Assembly (NCBI GenBank): GCA_015501055.1
Contig: JADNYV010000238.1
Coordinates: forward strand, 1-53,918
Direction of reading: 5' to 3'
Source: Mucidula mucida
Taxonomy: Eukaryota; Basidiomycota; Agaricomycetes; Agaricales; Physalacriaceae
DNA: 53,918 bases
The translations under genes were made by a program, and so were the position numbers. The notes under the pieces are model-generated. The model was not told the origin of the DNA. It did not search any database and saw only the letters and a program-made list of their open reading frames with translations. This document shows, in pieces, positions 1 to 12,251 of the stretch (position 1 is the first letter of the stretch; each line of letters starts with the position of its first letter).

Positions 1-46
1 CTTTTGGCAATCTGCAAATTCAAAGCCCGATGGCTGTTCCATGTAC
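1..46. other. Left flank of the LTR element
   Basis: Short unique flank before the left LTR. Its last five bases (TGTAC) do not match the five bases after the right LTR (GCGGC), so no target-site duplication is visible. Read on the minus strand as a continuation of the FunK1 frame beyond the element, it would give about nine codons and then a stop. That would fit a simple insertion near the FunK1 3' end, but the missing duplication leaves this open. Confidence 0.5.
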
Positions 47-569
47 TGTTATGAATCGCCATATTTTCACACTTTCACATCTTATCATATCTTATCGGGG
101 GCTTGTCTTATCAACCAACGGACTGTTTCATCATCTCTTTCGTCACCGATCATACTCCTTTTCATTACCGAAGCCGTACTCATGTCGGACACACACCCAA
201 CACATGGATGACATCATACATGCTGACACCTCATGGACTTCCTATTGTATACACACCACCGACACTGTAGCACACATGGTTGTTTCAGTATTATTACTTA
301 CATGCAGTTACCACTCGTATTTAATGGTTTCACGGACTAGTAGCATACAACACTGGGTCAAGGGGTGGGTAACCCTAGCGGAAACACGTATGGACAAGGA
401 GTCCCAAACACAGACTTACTAGTATATAAGCAGTCACGTAGCATCATTGTACTTTAGTTCCGATCTCGTTTATACACCTGGCCTAGCCTAGTCTTACAAA
501 CGAACATTTTCTTCCTTAGTTCTTGCTGTGGTACCTGGTTGAGTCTCGTGGCTTAGTCAGTCGCTAACA
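47..569 (+). repeat. 5' LTR
   Basis: A 523-bp terminal repeat that starts TGTTATGAATC and ends GCTAACA, matching 5997-6524 in direct orientation. It carries a TATA box at 423-429 (TATATAA). The R region probably begins near 455-456, about 30 bp downstream, where the sequence complementary to the primer-binding site starts. Differences from the right LTR are scattered substitutions and small indels, as expected of an old insertion. Confidence 0.95.
423..429 (+). promoter_or_regulatory. LTR TATA box
   Basis: TATATAA in the 5' LTR. The sequence from 455 that pairs with the primer-binding site lies about 30 bp downstream, the expected distance to a pol II start. The same motif occurs in the right LTR at 6376-6382. 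Confidence 0.75.
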
Positions 570-571
570 GA

Positions 572-583
572 AGATCGGAACTA
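572..583 (+). other. Self-priming primer-binding site
   Basis: The 12 nt AGATCGGAACTA lie two bases after the left LTR and are the exact reverse complement of TAGTTCCGATCT at 455-466 in the LTR. In Tf1 and sushi-type elements the first ~11 nt of the RNA fold back onto such a site and prime reverse transcription in place of a tRNA. The paired LTR segment sits where the TATA box predicts the RNA 5' end. No TGG-type tRNA complement is seen at the usual place. Confidence 0.85.
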
Positions 584-1161
584 CTTTCTACCACCTACCA
601 CACATCCCTGATCGTCATCAGCACTTCCTGTTTGATCATCACACATTCCCCATCCCCTTTTTGTTTACAGATCACGGATTCCTAATTCCAGCGCACATCC
701 GCATACGTGTGTATTGGTCCCAGTAGCGCCGGCTAACAGTTAGAGATAACTGCCTCGGGTGCTGGAAGTAGCCGCTCTCACGAGAACGAACTTTTGGCAG
801 TTGCACTTCAGTGGGCGCTGTTTACGGGTCAACCCCCGTTCCCAGGAAAACTTCGGCTTACCTCACACCAGAGGGACGTCGGCTGGGCAATTGCAACTTG
901 TGACGAGCTCTTGGGCTCCATAGATACGTAGTCAGTAGTCGGTAAAATAGCGTAGACAGTTACGATACCTACCTACTTTACTTACCTTATGATACACACC
1001 ATCATTCCCCACCCTACCAAGTCCTGGATTCTATTTCAGATCTAGGCGACTCCTCCTTATTCATCCAAACCTCTATTCCCTCACCCATTTCATCAAAATC
1101 TGTATCTCCCATATCCCCACTTTCACCCTTTCACTCTCCGATCCTATCACCCCGATTCATC
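584..1161 (+). other. Element 5' leader
   Basis: Region between the primer-binding site and the first plausible Gag start (ATG at 1162). I see no coding region or RNA gene in it. It is the untranslated leader of the retrotransposon. Confidence 0.6.
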
Positions 1162-4100
1162 ATGTCCAACGAAGCACCCAAAACCTTCCTCACACACCCG
1201 CTCATTACGCCGATGTTGAAACCAAAGGCCGATCCCTTGTCAACAAGCCTTATGACTATGACGGGGACAAGTCCAAGTACAAGAGCTGGTGGCGATTGAT
1301 GTTCACATACATCCGTGACAAGAAGAACAACCTCACATCTGACTCCGAAAGGATTGATGTTGTTCTCTCCTACATCCGAGGAGATCACATTGATGCATGG
1401 GTCCAGAACTACTCGGATCCAGAACTTCGACGAGGAAGAAGAGGAATGGACAGTCTCTTGGACGGAGTTCAAGGAAGATTTGAAGGACGATTTGTGGATT
1501 CCAACCTCGCGCGAGACGCGCAAGACCAGATCGAGCGGTTGCGCCAGGGGCAAGACACCGCTCAAGATTTCTTCCAGAAGTTCGAGGTTCTGCTCACTCA
1601 GGCAGGATATTCGAAGGATGACACATTTGTCGTGCGACTTCTCGAGACCAACGTCAACGAGAAGATCATTGATCAGATCTATGGCAGCCAAGACGGGTTG
1701 CCAGAGAAGTACAAGGATTGGAAGGCACAGATCATTCAGATCAATCAGCTGTGGAGAAGGCGGACGGCGAGCAAGAGGTCCGGCATGCAGTCCCGGCCCC
1801 TAGCTCCGCAGGCGGCTACATCGAGAGCCAATCCTACGAACCCACCCCTGACGCCAATCACATGACGAGATGCCACCGGTGTTACCTATGGAGGAACCGG
1901 CAGGCCGATGGACATCACAACGCACGTCGAAGAGGACTTTGCTTCAGCTGTGGCAAACACGGCCATGTCAGCAGGTTCTGTCCAAGAAGGGTCAACCCCA
2001 GACGATTCGGGGCTATGGACCGAAATGAATGACGAGGAGAAGAAGAAGCTGGCCGAAGAGTTGGGTTTTGCGAAGCTCCCGCAGTAGACGCAGTCCTGCC
2101 GGAGCAGTCATCAAGGGAAGGGTCGTCAGATGCAGAATTATTTACAGTACGGGTACTGAAACATCTAAAATATCATCGACGACTTCACCAACAAAACCTG
2201 CGAAAGAAAGATTTGAGCCAAATACGCCCGAGTGGATCGCACAACGGCTAAGAGAGGATGAAGTGTCGAGAGCAGTGGGAATTTTGAGAGCATGGATGCC
2301 GGAGCGGAGAGAGAGAGAAGCGACGGAAGAGAAGGTGATGGCGATCAGAGCGTTGACAAAGGAAGCTGCGGTGGAAGTTGTGACGGAGTTGAAAAAGTTG
2401 AGGAAGTACATCCGGGGAACAAAGGGGCAGGACATGAAACTCCGAGTAACCATAGAGAGCGTACACACAGGCTCTGAATGGGAAACGAGTGCCCTTCTTG
2501 ACAGCGGAGCAACGGGTTCTTGCGTCAATAAAGAATTCGTCGAGAAGAACGGACTCCCGATCAAGGAGTTACCGGTCAAGCTTCCTGTCTACAATGCGGA
2601 TGGAACCCTAAACAAGGGAGGAGCAATCGAAGGTTTTGTGGAGGTCCGGATGAAGATCGGAGATCACGCCGAAAAGATTGAGTTGGCCGTCACCAATCTC
2701 GGCAAAACAAGTATCTTTTTGGGGCTAGATTGGCTACGATATCACAACCCCACAATCAACTGGACGGAATCCACATTGACTTTTGATCATGCCCAGACCG
2801 CTGCGGCTATCTACCCGAGTACGACTCGCCAGAAGATGAAGGAGAAGATGTAGAAGAGAAGTTGGAAGAGGGAGAGCGTTTGTTCTGGATGGACTGGGAC
2901 AACTATTGCAAAAGCGGTGAAAAGCTGAGATCACAACAGCCTTCATCTGCTGCTGCACCTTACATCGAGGAATTTTCCGATGTATTCAGCAAGGCGGACT
3001 TTGACAAGTTACCGGAGCGAAGACCCTGGGATCACGCAATAGAACTTACGCCTGGTTCCAAACCGGTTGACTGCAAGGTTTATCCCCTTAGCCCATCCGA
3101 GCAAAAGGCGTTAGATGAGTTCTGGAGGAAAACATACGGACGGGACATATACGGCCATCAATTTCACCTATGGCATCACCCTTCTTCTTTGTCAAAAAGA
3201 AGGATGGAAGCCTTCGGCCAGTACAGGATTATCGGAAGTTGAACGACATGACAATCAAGAACCGATACCCCTTGCCGTTGATTCAGGAGCTTATCGACAA
3301 GTTGAAGGGAGCAAAGGTTTTCACAAAGATGGATGTCCGATGGGGTTACAATAACATCCGGATCAAAGAAGGTGATGAGTGGAAAGCGGCGTTTAGAACA
3401 AACCGAGGCCTGTTCGAGCCCTCAGTCATGTTCTTCGGACTTACAAACTCGCCGGCAACGTTCCAATCGTTCATGAATCACATTCTGAAGGAGTTGATTG
3501 ATGAGGACATGTTATAGTTACTTAGACGACATACTTATTTTACGAACACTTGGAGGAACATAGGCAATTGTACGAAGTACTAGAGATATTACGAGTAAAT
3601 AAGTTGTATTTAAAACCCGAGAAATGTAGTTTTGAGGCACATACTGTAGATTACTTAGGAGTTATTGTTGGAGGAGGAGAAGTGAAGATGGATCCGGCAA
3701 AAGTGGCCGTAGTGAAGGAATGGAAGGAGCCGACGAAGAAGAAGGAAGTACAGTCATTCCTGGGCTTCTGCAACTTCTACCGACGTTTCATCGGGGATTT
3801 GCGGGAGTAGCGAAGCCGTTGACATCGCTAACCGGGAAGGGCGAGTGGGTTTGGGGCATGGAGCAGCATGAGGCGTTTGAGGAGTTGAAACGGAGGATGA
3901 CGGAAGAACCCGTTCTGATTGTACCACGCGACACGGCAAGTTTCGAGTCGAGGCAGACTCCTCGAACTATGCAACGGGGCGTTCTTTCCCAGTTTGTTGA
4001 CGGAAATGGAGACCAGTAGCTTTCGATCTCGCGCGCTAAATGAAGTGGAGCGCAATTATGAGATCTACGACAAAGAGATGATGGCTATTATGGACTCAAT

Positions 4101-5985
4101 TGACGACTGGGGCAATATCTCCTAGGGCAAGGAGACAGTGGAGGTTTTTACCGATCATCAAAACCTTCAGTACTTCGGAAGCCGCAGAAGTTGAACCGGA
4201 GGCAGGCGCGATGGGTTACGGAGTTGGCAGAGTATGACATACAGATGATTCACAAGCCGGGCAAGACAATGGGGAAAGCTGATGCCTTGTCAAGGATGAC
4301 AGGCCTTGAGAAGGGGGAAAAAGATAACGAAAACGTTGTTTTACTAAAACCGGAGTTTTTTATATCACAAATTCAATTTTCTTTACATACAGTAGCTACA
4401 CCGGAGGACGAATTACTTAACAAAATCAAACAAAGAAAAGGAAACAAGACAGATACGTACAAAAAGCATTAGAAAACAAAGAAAAAGGATGGGAAGAGAA
4501 GGAAAATGGACTTATTATATGGAAAGATCGTATTTACATACCAAAGGACAAGGAATTGCGGGGAAAAGTTATTGGAATGCATCATGACGCACAGCTTGCA
4601 GGGCATCCGGGACGATACAAGACCCTTGAGTGATCACACGCACCTATTGGTGGCCAGGAATCAGCCGAGACGTCCGCAAATACGTAGAAGGGTGTCAAAA
4701 ATGCCAAGTACAAAGTCACATCGCACAAAGCCGGCTGCACCCCTCCATCCTATAGACGTACCAAGCGAACCATGGGAGAAAGTTGGGACGGACATGATCG
4801 GCGAGTTGCCGGAGTCGGGAGGATACAATGCGATCAGCACGTTTGTGGACCATTTCACAAAGCGGTTACGCATTATACCAACACACACCACCCTGACGTC
4901 AGAAGGCATGGCTCGTATTTACCGCGATCGAATCTTTCCCATACATGGATTGCCGCGACAGATGATACATGATCGAGGTCCGCAATACCACTCGCGTTTC
5001 ATGAAGGAGTTATACCGGCTGTTGGGCATTGAAGGAACTTCACACGGCGTATCATCCACAGGCAAATGGGCAAACAGAACGGTTGAACCAAGAATAGAAC
5101 ATTTCTTACGGTTATTCGTCAATTACCATCAGAACGACTGGCATGAATGGTTACCCTCTGCCGAATTCGTTTACAACGATCGGGTACACTCGCAACCAAG
5201 GTTACTCCGTTCTTCGCAGACATGGGCAGACACCCCTACAAAGGCACCGCTCCGAAAACGGCATCGAGAAACGAGACTGCGCAGGAGTTTGCCGACGGCA
5301 TGAGGAAAACATGGGACGAAGTGGGTCGGCATTGAAGATGGCAAAAGAGGACATGAAACGGTTTTATGACAGGAAGCGGACAGACGCAGTAGAGTACAAG
5401 GAGGGCGACAAAGTATGGCTGGAAGGGACAAATCTCAGCACAGACGACCAATGAAGAAGCTCGATGACAAACGCTTCGGGCCGTTCAAAGTGATCAAGAA
5501 AGTCGGGACGAGCTCTTACAAGCTCCAGATTCCTCACACGTGGAAAAGCATCCATCCCGTGTTCAATGAGGCCCTGCTGACGCCTTACCACGAGCCCCAA
5601 TTTCCGACACAACCCCGAGACACGCGTCCACCACCTGTGCTGGAAGGAGCCGAACCGGAATGGGAGTTGAGAAAGTGGTCAATTCCCGGAAGTACCGCGG
5701 GGGTTTTCAATACAAGGTTCACTGGAAGGGTTATGGCACACACAGCAGACATGGGAACCGGCATGCAATCTCAAAAATGCCGACGAAGCTATCAGCGATT
5801 TCCACCAACAATATCCGAACAAGCCGAAGCCACCCGCGCTTGCTCGCATTGAAGTCCCCATGTCGCAATTTCCATCACATCTATTCCGACCCATGCCACC
5901 GCCTGACACCGAACCCCTTGACGTCACGCTACCCTCTGCGGCCCTCATGGAGCGACTCTGGCACAGAATGGAACTTGCGCCTTAA
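1162..5985 (+). pseudogene. gag-pol polyprotein with chromodomain, multiply frameshifted
   Basis: The remains of one Gag-Pol frame. Gag spans about 1260-2030 and carries a CCHC zinc knuckle (C-F-S-C-G-K-H-G-H-V at 1940-1981). The protease shows the L-L-D-S-G-A motif near 2495. Reverse transcriptase runs about 2960-3560, with VKKKDGS and [14 protein letters not shown] blocks and a Y-L-D-D box near 3520 that is out of frame with what precedes it. RNase H lies at about 3830-4320. Integrase (about 4540-5440) has the GTDMIG and HDRGPQ blocks, then a chromodomain at about 5660-5760 (KVHWKGY). The terminal stop is 5983-5985. Frame changes occur near 1430, 1490, 3121, 3510-3540, 3930, 4030 and elsewhere, most of them explained by one missing base. 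It is a non-functional copy as written. Confidence 0.9.
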
Positions 5986-5996
5986 GGAGGGGCTGA
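5984..5996 (+). other. Polypurine tract
   Basis: AAGGAGGGGCTGA lies immediately before the right LTR and overlaps the gag-pol stop. It is the expected plus-strand primer site for reverse transcription. Confidence 0.75.
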
Positions 5997-6524
5997 TGTT
6001 ATGAATCACCATATTTTCACATTTTCAATCTTATCATATCTTATCGGGGACTTGTCTTATCAACCAACGGACTGTTTCATCACCTGTTTCGTCACCAATC
6101 ATACTCCTGTTCATTACCGAAGCCGTACTCATGTCGGACACACGCCTAACACATGGATGACATCATACATGCCGATACCTCATGGATTCCCCATTGTATA
6201 CACACCACCGACACTCGTAGCACACATGGTCGTTTCAGTATTATTACTTACATGCAGTTACCACTCGTATTTAATGGTTTCACGGACTAGTAGCATACAA
6301 CACTGGGTCAAGGGCGTGGAGTTATCCCTAGCGGAAACACGTATGGACAAGGAGTCCCAAACACAGGCTTACTAGTATATAAGCAGTAGTGTAGTATCAT
6401 TGTACTTTAGTTCCGATCTCGTTTATACACCTGGCCTAGCCTAGTCTTACGAACGCGAACGTTTTCTCTTTCAGTTCTTGCTGTGGTACCTGGTTGAGTC
6501 TCGTGGCTTAGTCAGTCGCTAACA
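5997..6524 (+). repeat. 3' LTR
   Basis: A 528-bp direct repeat of 47-569 with the same TGTTA/TAACA ends, a TATA box at 6376-6382 and the same R-region start. On the minus strand, its last bases read TGT TAG, providing the final Cys codon and the stop of the adjoining FunK1 reading frame. Confidence 0.95.
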
Positions 6525-9500
6525 GCGGCCATCTGTTGACTGATTGTATAGCTTCACCTTTCCATGGCGCTGGGCCCGCGGCGACGTGCTATCGAAACCC
6601 TGAACAATTTCTGTGTCCCCGCCAACCTTCTCCAGATTCTTTGTTAGCGCGTAAAGCGAGTCGCGGCGCTCCTCAAAAACAGCTTCCCGTCCTTCATCGG
6701 AGTCTGACTTCTCCAACGGCATCAACGCCAGCGCACGATCCAAAATATCCAGCACCCTCCTATGAATGTCGTGGTATTCGTAACCCTCGATATACTGATA
6801 CGCCAAGACAAGGAGACTGAACCATTCCCGCATGAATGGTTTCAGCTCGTCAAAGTACGGGTGGAAGTTTTGAATGATGGTTCCCTCGAAGTCCTCGGGC
6901 CGATCAAACAGCAGTTTCTTGTTGGCACCAAGGTCCACTGGCTTAGCATCAAAGAAACAGTAGATGATGAACTGTAATACTTTGTGATCCCCACTGTCCC
7001 CGTCGAGCTCTTTTCGGCGTTGCCCAGGCCCACTGCGTGTTAGGCATATATGAACTAACACCCAGAAGAATGATTCAATGTCATGGATCGCGTCATGGAA
7101 AATAGGTGCCTTCGTGCTGTATCGTATCTGCAACAAAATTTCGCCGCTTGTGTAAGGGGGTGTCCCCTTGAAGAGATGTATTCAGTGATCAGTGAACAGT
7201 GACATAAGCAAACGAGGAAAACATACAGTGCGTGAGCCCGATTGACGCTGTTCCTCCGTGAATTTAAAACTGAATTTCCGCGAAACCTAGAGTGCATCAG
7301 CTGCTGTCTTAAACACAATCAGTGCCCGTACCTCACTCCAACGCAGAAGAGCGGAGTCAATGACATGACCGAGCGGAGTAACTTGGGAGACATGTGTCCA
7401 CGCTGCACATACATAGTCAAGTATACCGCCAATAGATACAGCTTTGGATGCTCTGATTATAACATCGCTAGCAATGGTTGCCCGACTGTTCATGACCTTC
7501 AACTGTATGAGCCTACGATAGAGCTGTACTGAATCGTCGTCGTTCGTCACGGCATCGAATGTTGCAGGAACCTCAAGAGCGGATTCGTTCTCGATACCAT
7601 ATTTACCGCGATCGAAGTCAATGAGGCAGCCTTTGGTTCCCAGGCCGGTAGTACCGACGTCTTCATCGCACCAGGCCAAAACAATGTTGCCCGGGCTGAT
7701 ATCGCGATGCAAAAGGCCATTATAGTAAACATATCCATGACCTAAGCAAGGATGAGGACAAGCCACAGATGAGTTATATGGCAGGCACTTACCACCGACG
7801 GCATCACGAATACCGCGCACCGCTTCTCGGCGGGTTCTAAAATACTTGAGAGGCCACCCAAAGGTAGAGAGTAGGAGTCGAGTATGGACGCGGGAAACGG
7901 GAGGAGACGAGAAATGTCCATGTGGAACGATGGAGATAATGTCGTCGTCTGTTACGTCCACGTGCAGGTAGCTTTCGACATTTTCATCACGAATACGTCT
8001 GGAACTCGTTGAGGAAGAGCTGTTGGTGGAAACTCTGACCTCCAAACCTTTGCGGATCAACGTCCCCGTTGTGTCTGCCTTTCCTCGCATGGAAATTGTT
8101 TCCTCCAACTGAACCTGACCTATACAGTCCTTGCCCTCGTCCATGTTAATTCCTTTCGTGTCTGCTGCCGCATTCGCCTTTTCCGCGGCTGCTGCCGCAT
8201 TCTTTACTTTGGTGAGCATCTCGTTCTCACTTTCAGTCCCAAAGGGGCGCCAAGACTGCTTCAGGACGAGAAGCTGATAATCTGGGTGAGCCATACTCAC
8301 AAATTAAAGAGCAAACCTCACCTTCTTGCTCGTGACCTTCCCGTCTTTGAAGGGAACCACTGCCCACACTAGAGAAGCTCGGCCCTGCATCATGTACGCA
8401 CGAGCCATAGAAAGGACTTTGACGGTGAGATATTGTTCGTTGTCGTTGGTCGTGATGACCCATTGCTGTTCTCCGGCGGTGGCGGATAGATAGACGGGGG
8501 CGGCCTCGTCATCTAAACGGTAGGTGGGGACAATGCTGGTAGGAGAGGCGTAAAACTTCATTTGGGTATCGTAACCCAGCTCCTCCATTGACAGAACACT
8601 GAATGCCGCAATGACACGGATGAAAGAACGAGGTTCCTGCACGTTCAGGGTGTCAGAACTATCATTGCGACTGGGGAAAAAAGGAAGAACCTTGTGAATA
8701 TTGAATGCTTTCGTTGTACCCAAGACACCGGAGCGGTCATGCAACCAGACAGTCATCGAATTAGGACCAAGAGTCAAGCCGAAGACGAATCTTCGATCTA
8801 GTTGTTCGCGAAGGATGCGACGCAGGTATCCAATCAGCTGTTTGACGATATCCAGACCATTCTGGGAATCCTTGCGTTTCATTTCGACGGCACAGATGAT
8901 CTGCAGCCACCAGACAGACGCCTGCGAGGTATAGTTGCGTTAGAAGAAAACATTGAACGTAAGGGATCTTCTATACCTGGAGCGTTGCCTGCCTCTGTGC
9001 TTCCTGTTGGACATGAGCATTCGTCCGAACATGAATGTTGAACAGAGCTCACTTTGGCCTTGTTCTCAGTTTGTTTCGTCTACATAACATGAGCGAATAA
9101 TGAATATCGACGCTAATAGTTACTCACCTCGTTCGCAGACGCGATTGCCCGGAACTTGGATACATGGTGGGCAAGAAGACAGTCTGGTCGGATGTGTGCG
9201 GCATCTAGGTCGCTAGACTGTGGAGCTTGGGAATGATAATCGACCCATTCTGCTACGTCGCGAAGGTCGTTGTTCTCTTCCGCCTGCACCGCCTCGGTGG
9301 CGGCCCGAATGGCATTGGCGACTTTGATAAAAGGCGCGTAAAGTGCCTTTTCCTTCGGCCTTTGGGACGCAGAATCAGCTGCCGCATTCACGGCTGGCTT
9401 TCCCGAGGGAAAATCGATCCAGCGCTCGACGTTGTCGTCGTAGTACGTGCCAGTGACTTTGGCTAGTACTTTATCAATGATGTCGTCAAGTACAGGAAAT

Positions 9501-9715
9501 AACTTGGGCAAGAATTCCTCCGTTTCAGCGACGCGACAATACTTTGCAAAGTCGGCGTCGACATCTTCACGGACGGTGGCAGCAGTCTCGACGTTTGTAG
9601 TTCTGCTCAGCCCCATGGCTTTGATGGGCGTAGTAACGAGTGTGCCCGCTTTTCTTGCCTGTGAGTAGCGGAGCAGGTTAGTCGTCATTGGGATAGTGGG
9701 TGAAGGAGATGTCAA
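6519..9715 (-). CDS. FunK1-type protein kinase, 3' end inside an LTR
   Basis: FunK1 kinases are a large family in agaricomycetes whose substrates are mostly unknown. Seven exons can be spliced in frame: 9128-9715, 9053-9079, 8322-8921, 7793-8273, 7332-7741, 7227-7286 and 6519-7166, giving about 937 residues. The FunK1 hallmarks are present: LLVLKQSWRP in the N-lobe region, the catalytic loop HRDISPGNI near 7690, a CLIDFDRGKY segment in place of DFG, and the C-terminal IHDIESFFWVLVH block. The large N-terminal extension is usual for the family. No internal frame break is seen. The last codon (Cys) and the stop lie in the 3' LTR, so the original C-terminus has been replaced. That tail is outside the kinase core, so the product may still fold. 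Confidence 0.85.
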
Positions 9716-9879
9716 CCTTCAGACACGCGTTTTAGAGACGCTCGTTATCGATTATCGGGTCAACATCAGCTATTGTTCGACCACGCTGAATACAGTGTCG
9801 AGATTCAACCACCGCTTTCGGTCCGACGGGACCCGAATGGGATGATCGGATTTCTGAAAGAGAAATTTTGATCTCCACC
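9716..9879. promoter_or_regulatory. Divergent promoter FunK1 / NOC4
   Basis: About 160 bp separate the FunK1 start (9715, minus) from the NOC4 start (9868 or 9880, plus). Both promoters must lie here. I see no clear TATA box. Confidence 0.5.
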
Positions 9880-12031
9880 ATGCCTGTGCACTCCCTCCCG
9901 CCGACGAAGAAGCGTAGAATCGAAAAGGATATAAAAGTGTTGCAATCCATTCAAGAGTTGGAGCAGCAGCTTACCCGTGCAGTCGAAAACAATGCATCTC
10001 TGAATCCTTTGGCCGATCTACTGGACACTACTCGTTCTTGTAAAGAGTCCCAGGAAGTCTCCAAGGGAATTTATGCGCTATACAGAATCTTTGTGCTTAT
10101 AGTCGTCAAGGGGAAGCTGTCTGCTTCCGGTGATGAGAGCGCAAAAGCAGTGAAAGCATGGATTTGGGAGCGCATCAATGCATATGTCGAATATCTCTGC
10201 GGTTTGATGAAGGACGACGAGAAAACACTAAGGGTGCGTCTTCTTATCAAACCTGTCTATGATACTTATGTGATGCAGGTATCAGCTCTTCAAATACTTT
10301 TTTCGTTACAGAAACATCTATCTACTGCCTTCTCCACTCCCTCCGCCCCCCAGTTTCACAATTCCCACTTCCATAAAATCGTTTCCGCGCTGCTTTCTTG
10401 CCCATTCTCCCACGAAAAGGGTCGTCAATCTCCAATGGCTCTATAGACACAGACGTCCTCCACCTTTTCCACGAAACTTGGTTTAGCGTCCATGATGATA
10501 TACGATGGTTCTTTTTACGAGAAGCAGGGTCAGTAACTCACCAACTTGACAGTTCGTTCACTGACTCTCACGTCTAGTTCCATACTAGCAAGTTCAATCG
10601 AACCCAACATCGCTTCGAATCTTCTCCAGATTTTAGAAGGCTTAACCACATTCCCAACCGAACCAGCAGAACTAAACGCATGGTGGGTAGAGGAACTCGG
10701 CACTAAGCCTCCCAAAGTGAAGACTCCAAAAAGCAAAGACGGCCTTGAAGAGGAGGAGGAGGCTGAGAACGCCAAAGAGGACGAGGAGGACGATTGGAGA
10801 AAGTTTTTCGACGAGGACACAACTGCCAAAGACCTCAAGAAGAACGAAGGACCGAAAGGACGCGTGCACTCGTTGACCGTACATCAATCTCTGCATTCGC
10901 TAGCATCGCATAAGGCTGTCTTCACTCGAGCTTGGCTAGAGTTACTGTCTCGGCTGTCCGTCCAAAGCAATGCTCAGGCAAGTAAAGTTCTTGCTACTCG
11001 TGTGCTGAATATCCTGCACCGAGGCGTCATGCCTCATTTGACGCGGCCAGTTTTGGTGATGGATTGGATAGGCGCCTGTGTTGACTACGGTTTGTTGGCC
11101 ATTATAATGCGAAGAGTTTTCTCTTATTCACTTCAGGTGGCACCGTCGGTCTATTGGCACTCAACGCTCTTTTCGCTCTGATGAAGGAGTATAACCTGTA
11201 CGTCACAATCCTATCGTTTACGTCCTTTATTTATGGTATCACAGAGACTACCCTTCATTTTACACTCGCCTATACGCTTTCCTGGACCGCGATTTGTTCC
11301 ACTTGAAACATCGCGCAAGGTTCTTCCGCATGACTGAACTTTTCCTCAGCTCAACGTAAGTATTCCCCGTGTAGTAGAGCTGTAGAAATTGACCTATCGT
11401 CTAGTCATATCCCCGCCACCCTCCTTGCCTCGTTCGTAAAACGATTGTCGCGTTTGTCGTTATCCGCCCCACCCGCCGGCGTGATTATCATCATACCATT
11501 CACTTACAACATAATGAAGCGCCACCCTGCGCTCATGGTCATGATACATCGCGCTGAAGAGGATGCCCCGGATGGAGGTAGGCTGCTTGTTTCCGTGTTG
11601 ATTCACAGTCTCACTGTGGCCGCAGATCCTTTCCTCCCTGAGGAACCCAACCCACTAAGCACGAACGCATTAGACAGCTCGCTTTGGGAGCTCCAATCAC
11701 ACCGGACGCATTACCACTCGGGTGTATCGACATTAGCCAAGATCTTTTCTGAGGCGTTTACGAAGCCTGGGTTCTCGATGGAGGACTTTTTGGATCATAC
11801 ATATTCGACTGTAAGTGTCATAATTATCAATAAAACCCCGAGCTGATGGGACGTTTCTAGCTGTATGACACGGAAGCGAATCGGAAAATAAAAAAGGAGC
11901 CTCCGTTGAATGAGTTCGGTAATGGGCTAAAAGTGGCGGCGCATCTATTCAAACCACGTACATTGGAGGATGGCACAGCTGTGGATTCAGAGGATGTCGT
12001 CACTGAACTGTGGTCGTTTGGTAGTCTTTAA
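9880..12031 (+). CDS. NOC4: Nucleolar complex protein 4 (Noc4/UTP19), CBF/Mak21 family
   Basis: Noc4 acts with Nop14 in the nucleolus in maturation and export of the 40S pre-ribosome. The N-terminus PTKKRRIEKD is basic and nuclear-localisation-like. Noc4-like blocks follow: LHLFHETWFSVHDDIRWFFLREA, a highly acidic stretch near 10740-10800, then the C-terminal CBF domain with YNIMKRHPALMVMIHR and TNALDSSLWELQ. Introns include 10234-10278, 10529-10577, 11090-11136, 11198-11244 and 11356-11404, with another probable one at about 11577-11626. An upstream in-frame ATG at 9868 is also possible. The frame breaks once, in the A4G3 run at 10415-10421: the conserved segment after it needs one more base. 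I take this as a sequence error or a recent lesion, because the rest is well conserved. Confidence 0.85.
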
Positions 12032-12251
12032 ACGACCGTTGTTGCGATATACTCTTGACAAGTTGAGCGATATGTACAGACATTCGTGCAAGCAATTGCT
12101 CGCGCTGTATGAATGAGACGCGTACATAAAACGACATCATCAATTCGAGGCCCATCCAAGCAAAACGCCGAAGTAGAAATGGCGGAGCAAGGACATTTGT
12201 ATTCCCAAACTATATCTCTTTCTCGTTGTAGTACACGATGGCAACCACTTG
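12032..12251. other. Convergent 3' intergenic region
   Basis: About 220 bp between the NOC4 stop and the stop of the minus-strand neighbour. No gene or repeat is seen. It must hold both 3' ends. Confidence 0.5.

Larger units (their letters stand above)
47..6524 (+). mobile_element. Ty3/gypsy chromovirus LTR retrotransposon (Tf1/sushi-like), degenerate
   Basis: A complete-length element bounded by two LTRs that begin TGTTA and end TAACA. Between them, in order, are Gag with a zinc knuckle, aspartic protease, reverse transcriptase, RNase H, integrase and a C-terminal chromodomain, which is chromovirus order. The primer-binding site is complementary to the presumed RNA 5' end rather than to a tRNA, as known for Tf1/sushi elements. 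The LTRs differ by roughly 5-6 percent by eye. The coding part is broken by many frame changes, so it cannot encode a full polyprotein as written. No target-site duplication is seen (TGTAC against GCGGC), which suggests recombination between copies or decay of the flanks. The element abuts the 3' end of a FunK1 gene. Confidence 0.95.

Noticed and set aside
1131..1691. Minus-strand 186-codon open frame
   Set aside because: Antisense shadow of gag; Ser-rich and without a family.
6519..6529. Target-site duplication of the LTR element
   Set aside because: The five bases on each side (TGTAC and GCGGC) differ, and shifting the border by a few bases does not help.
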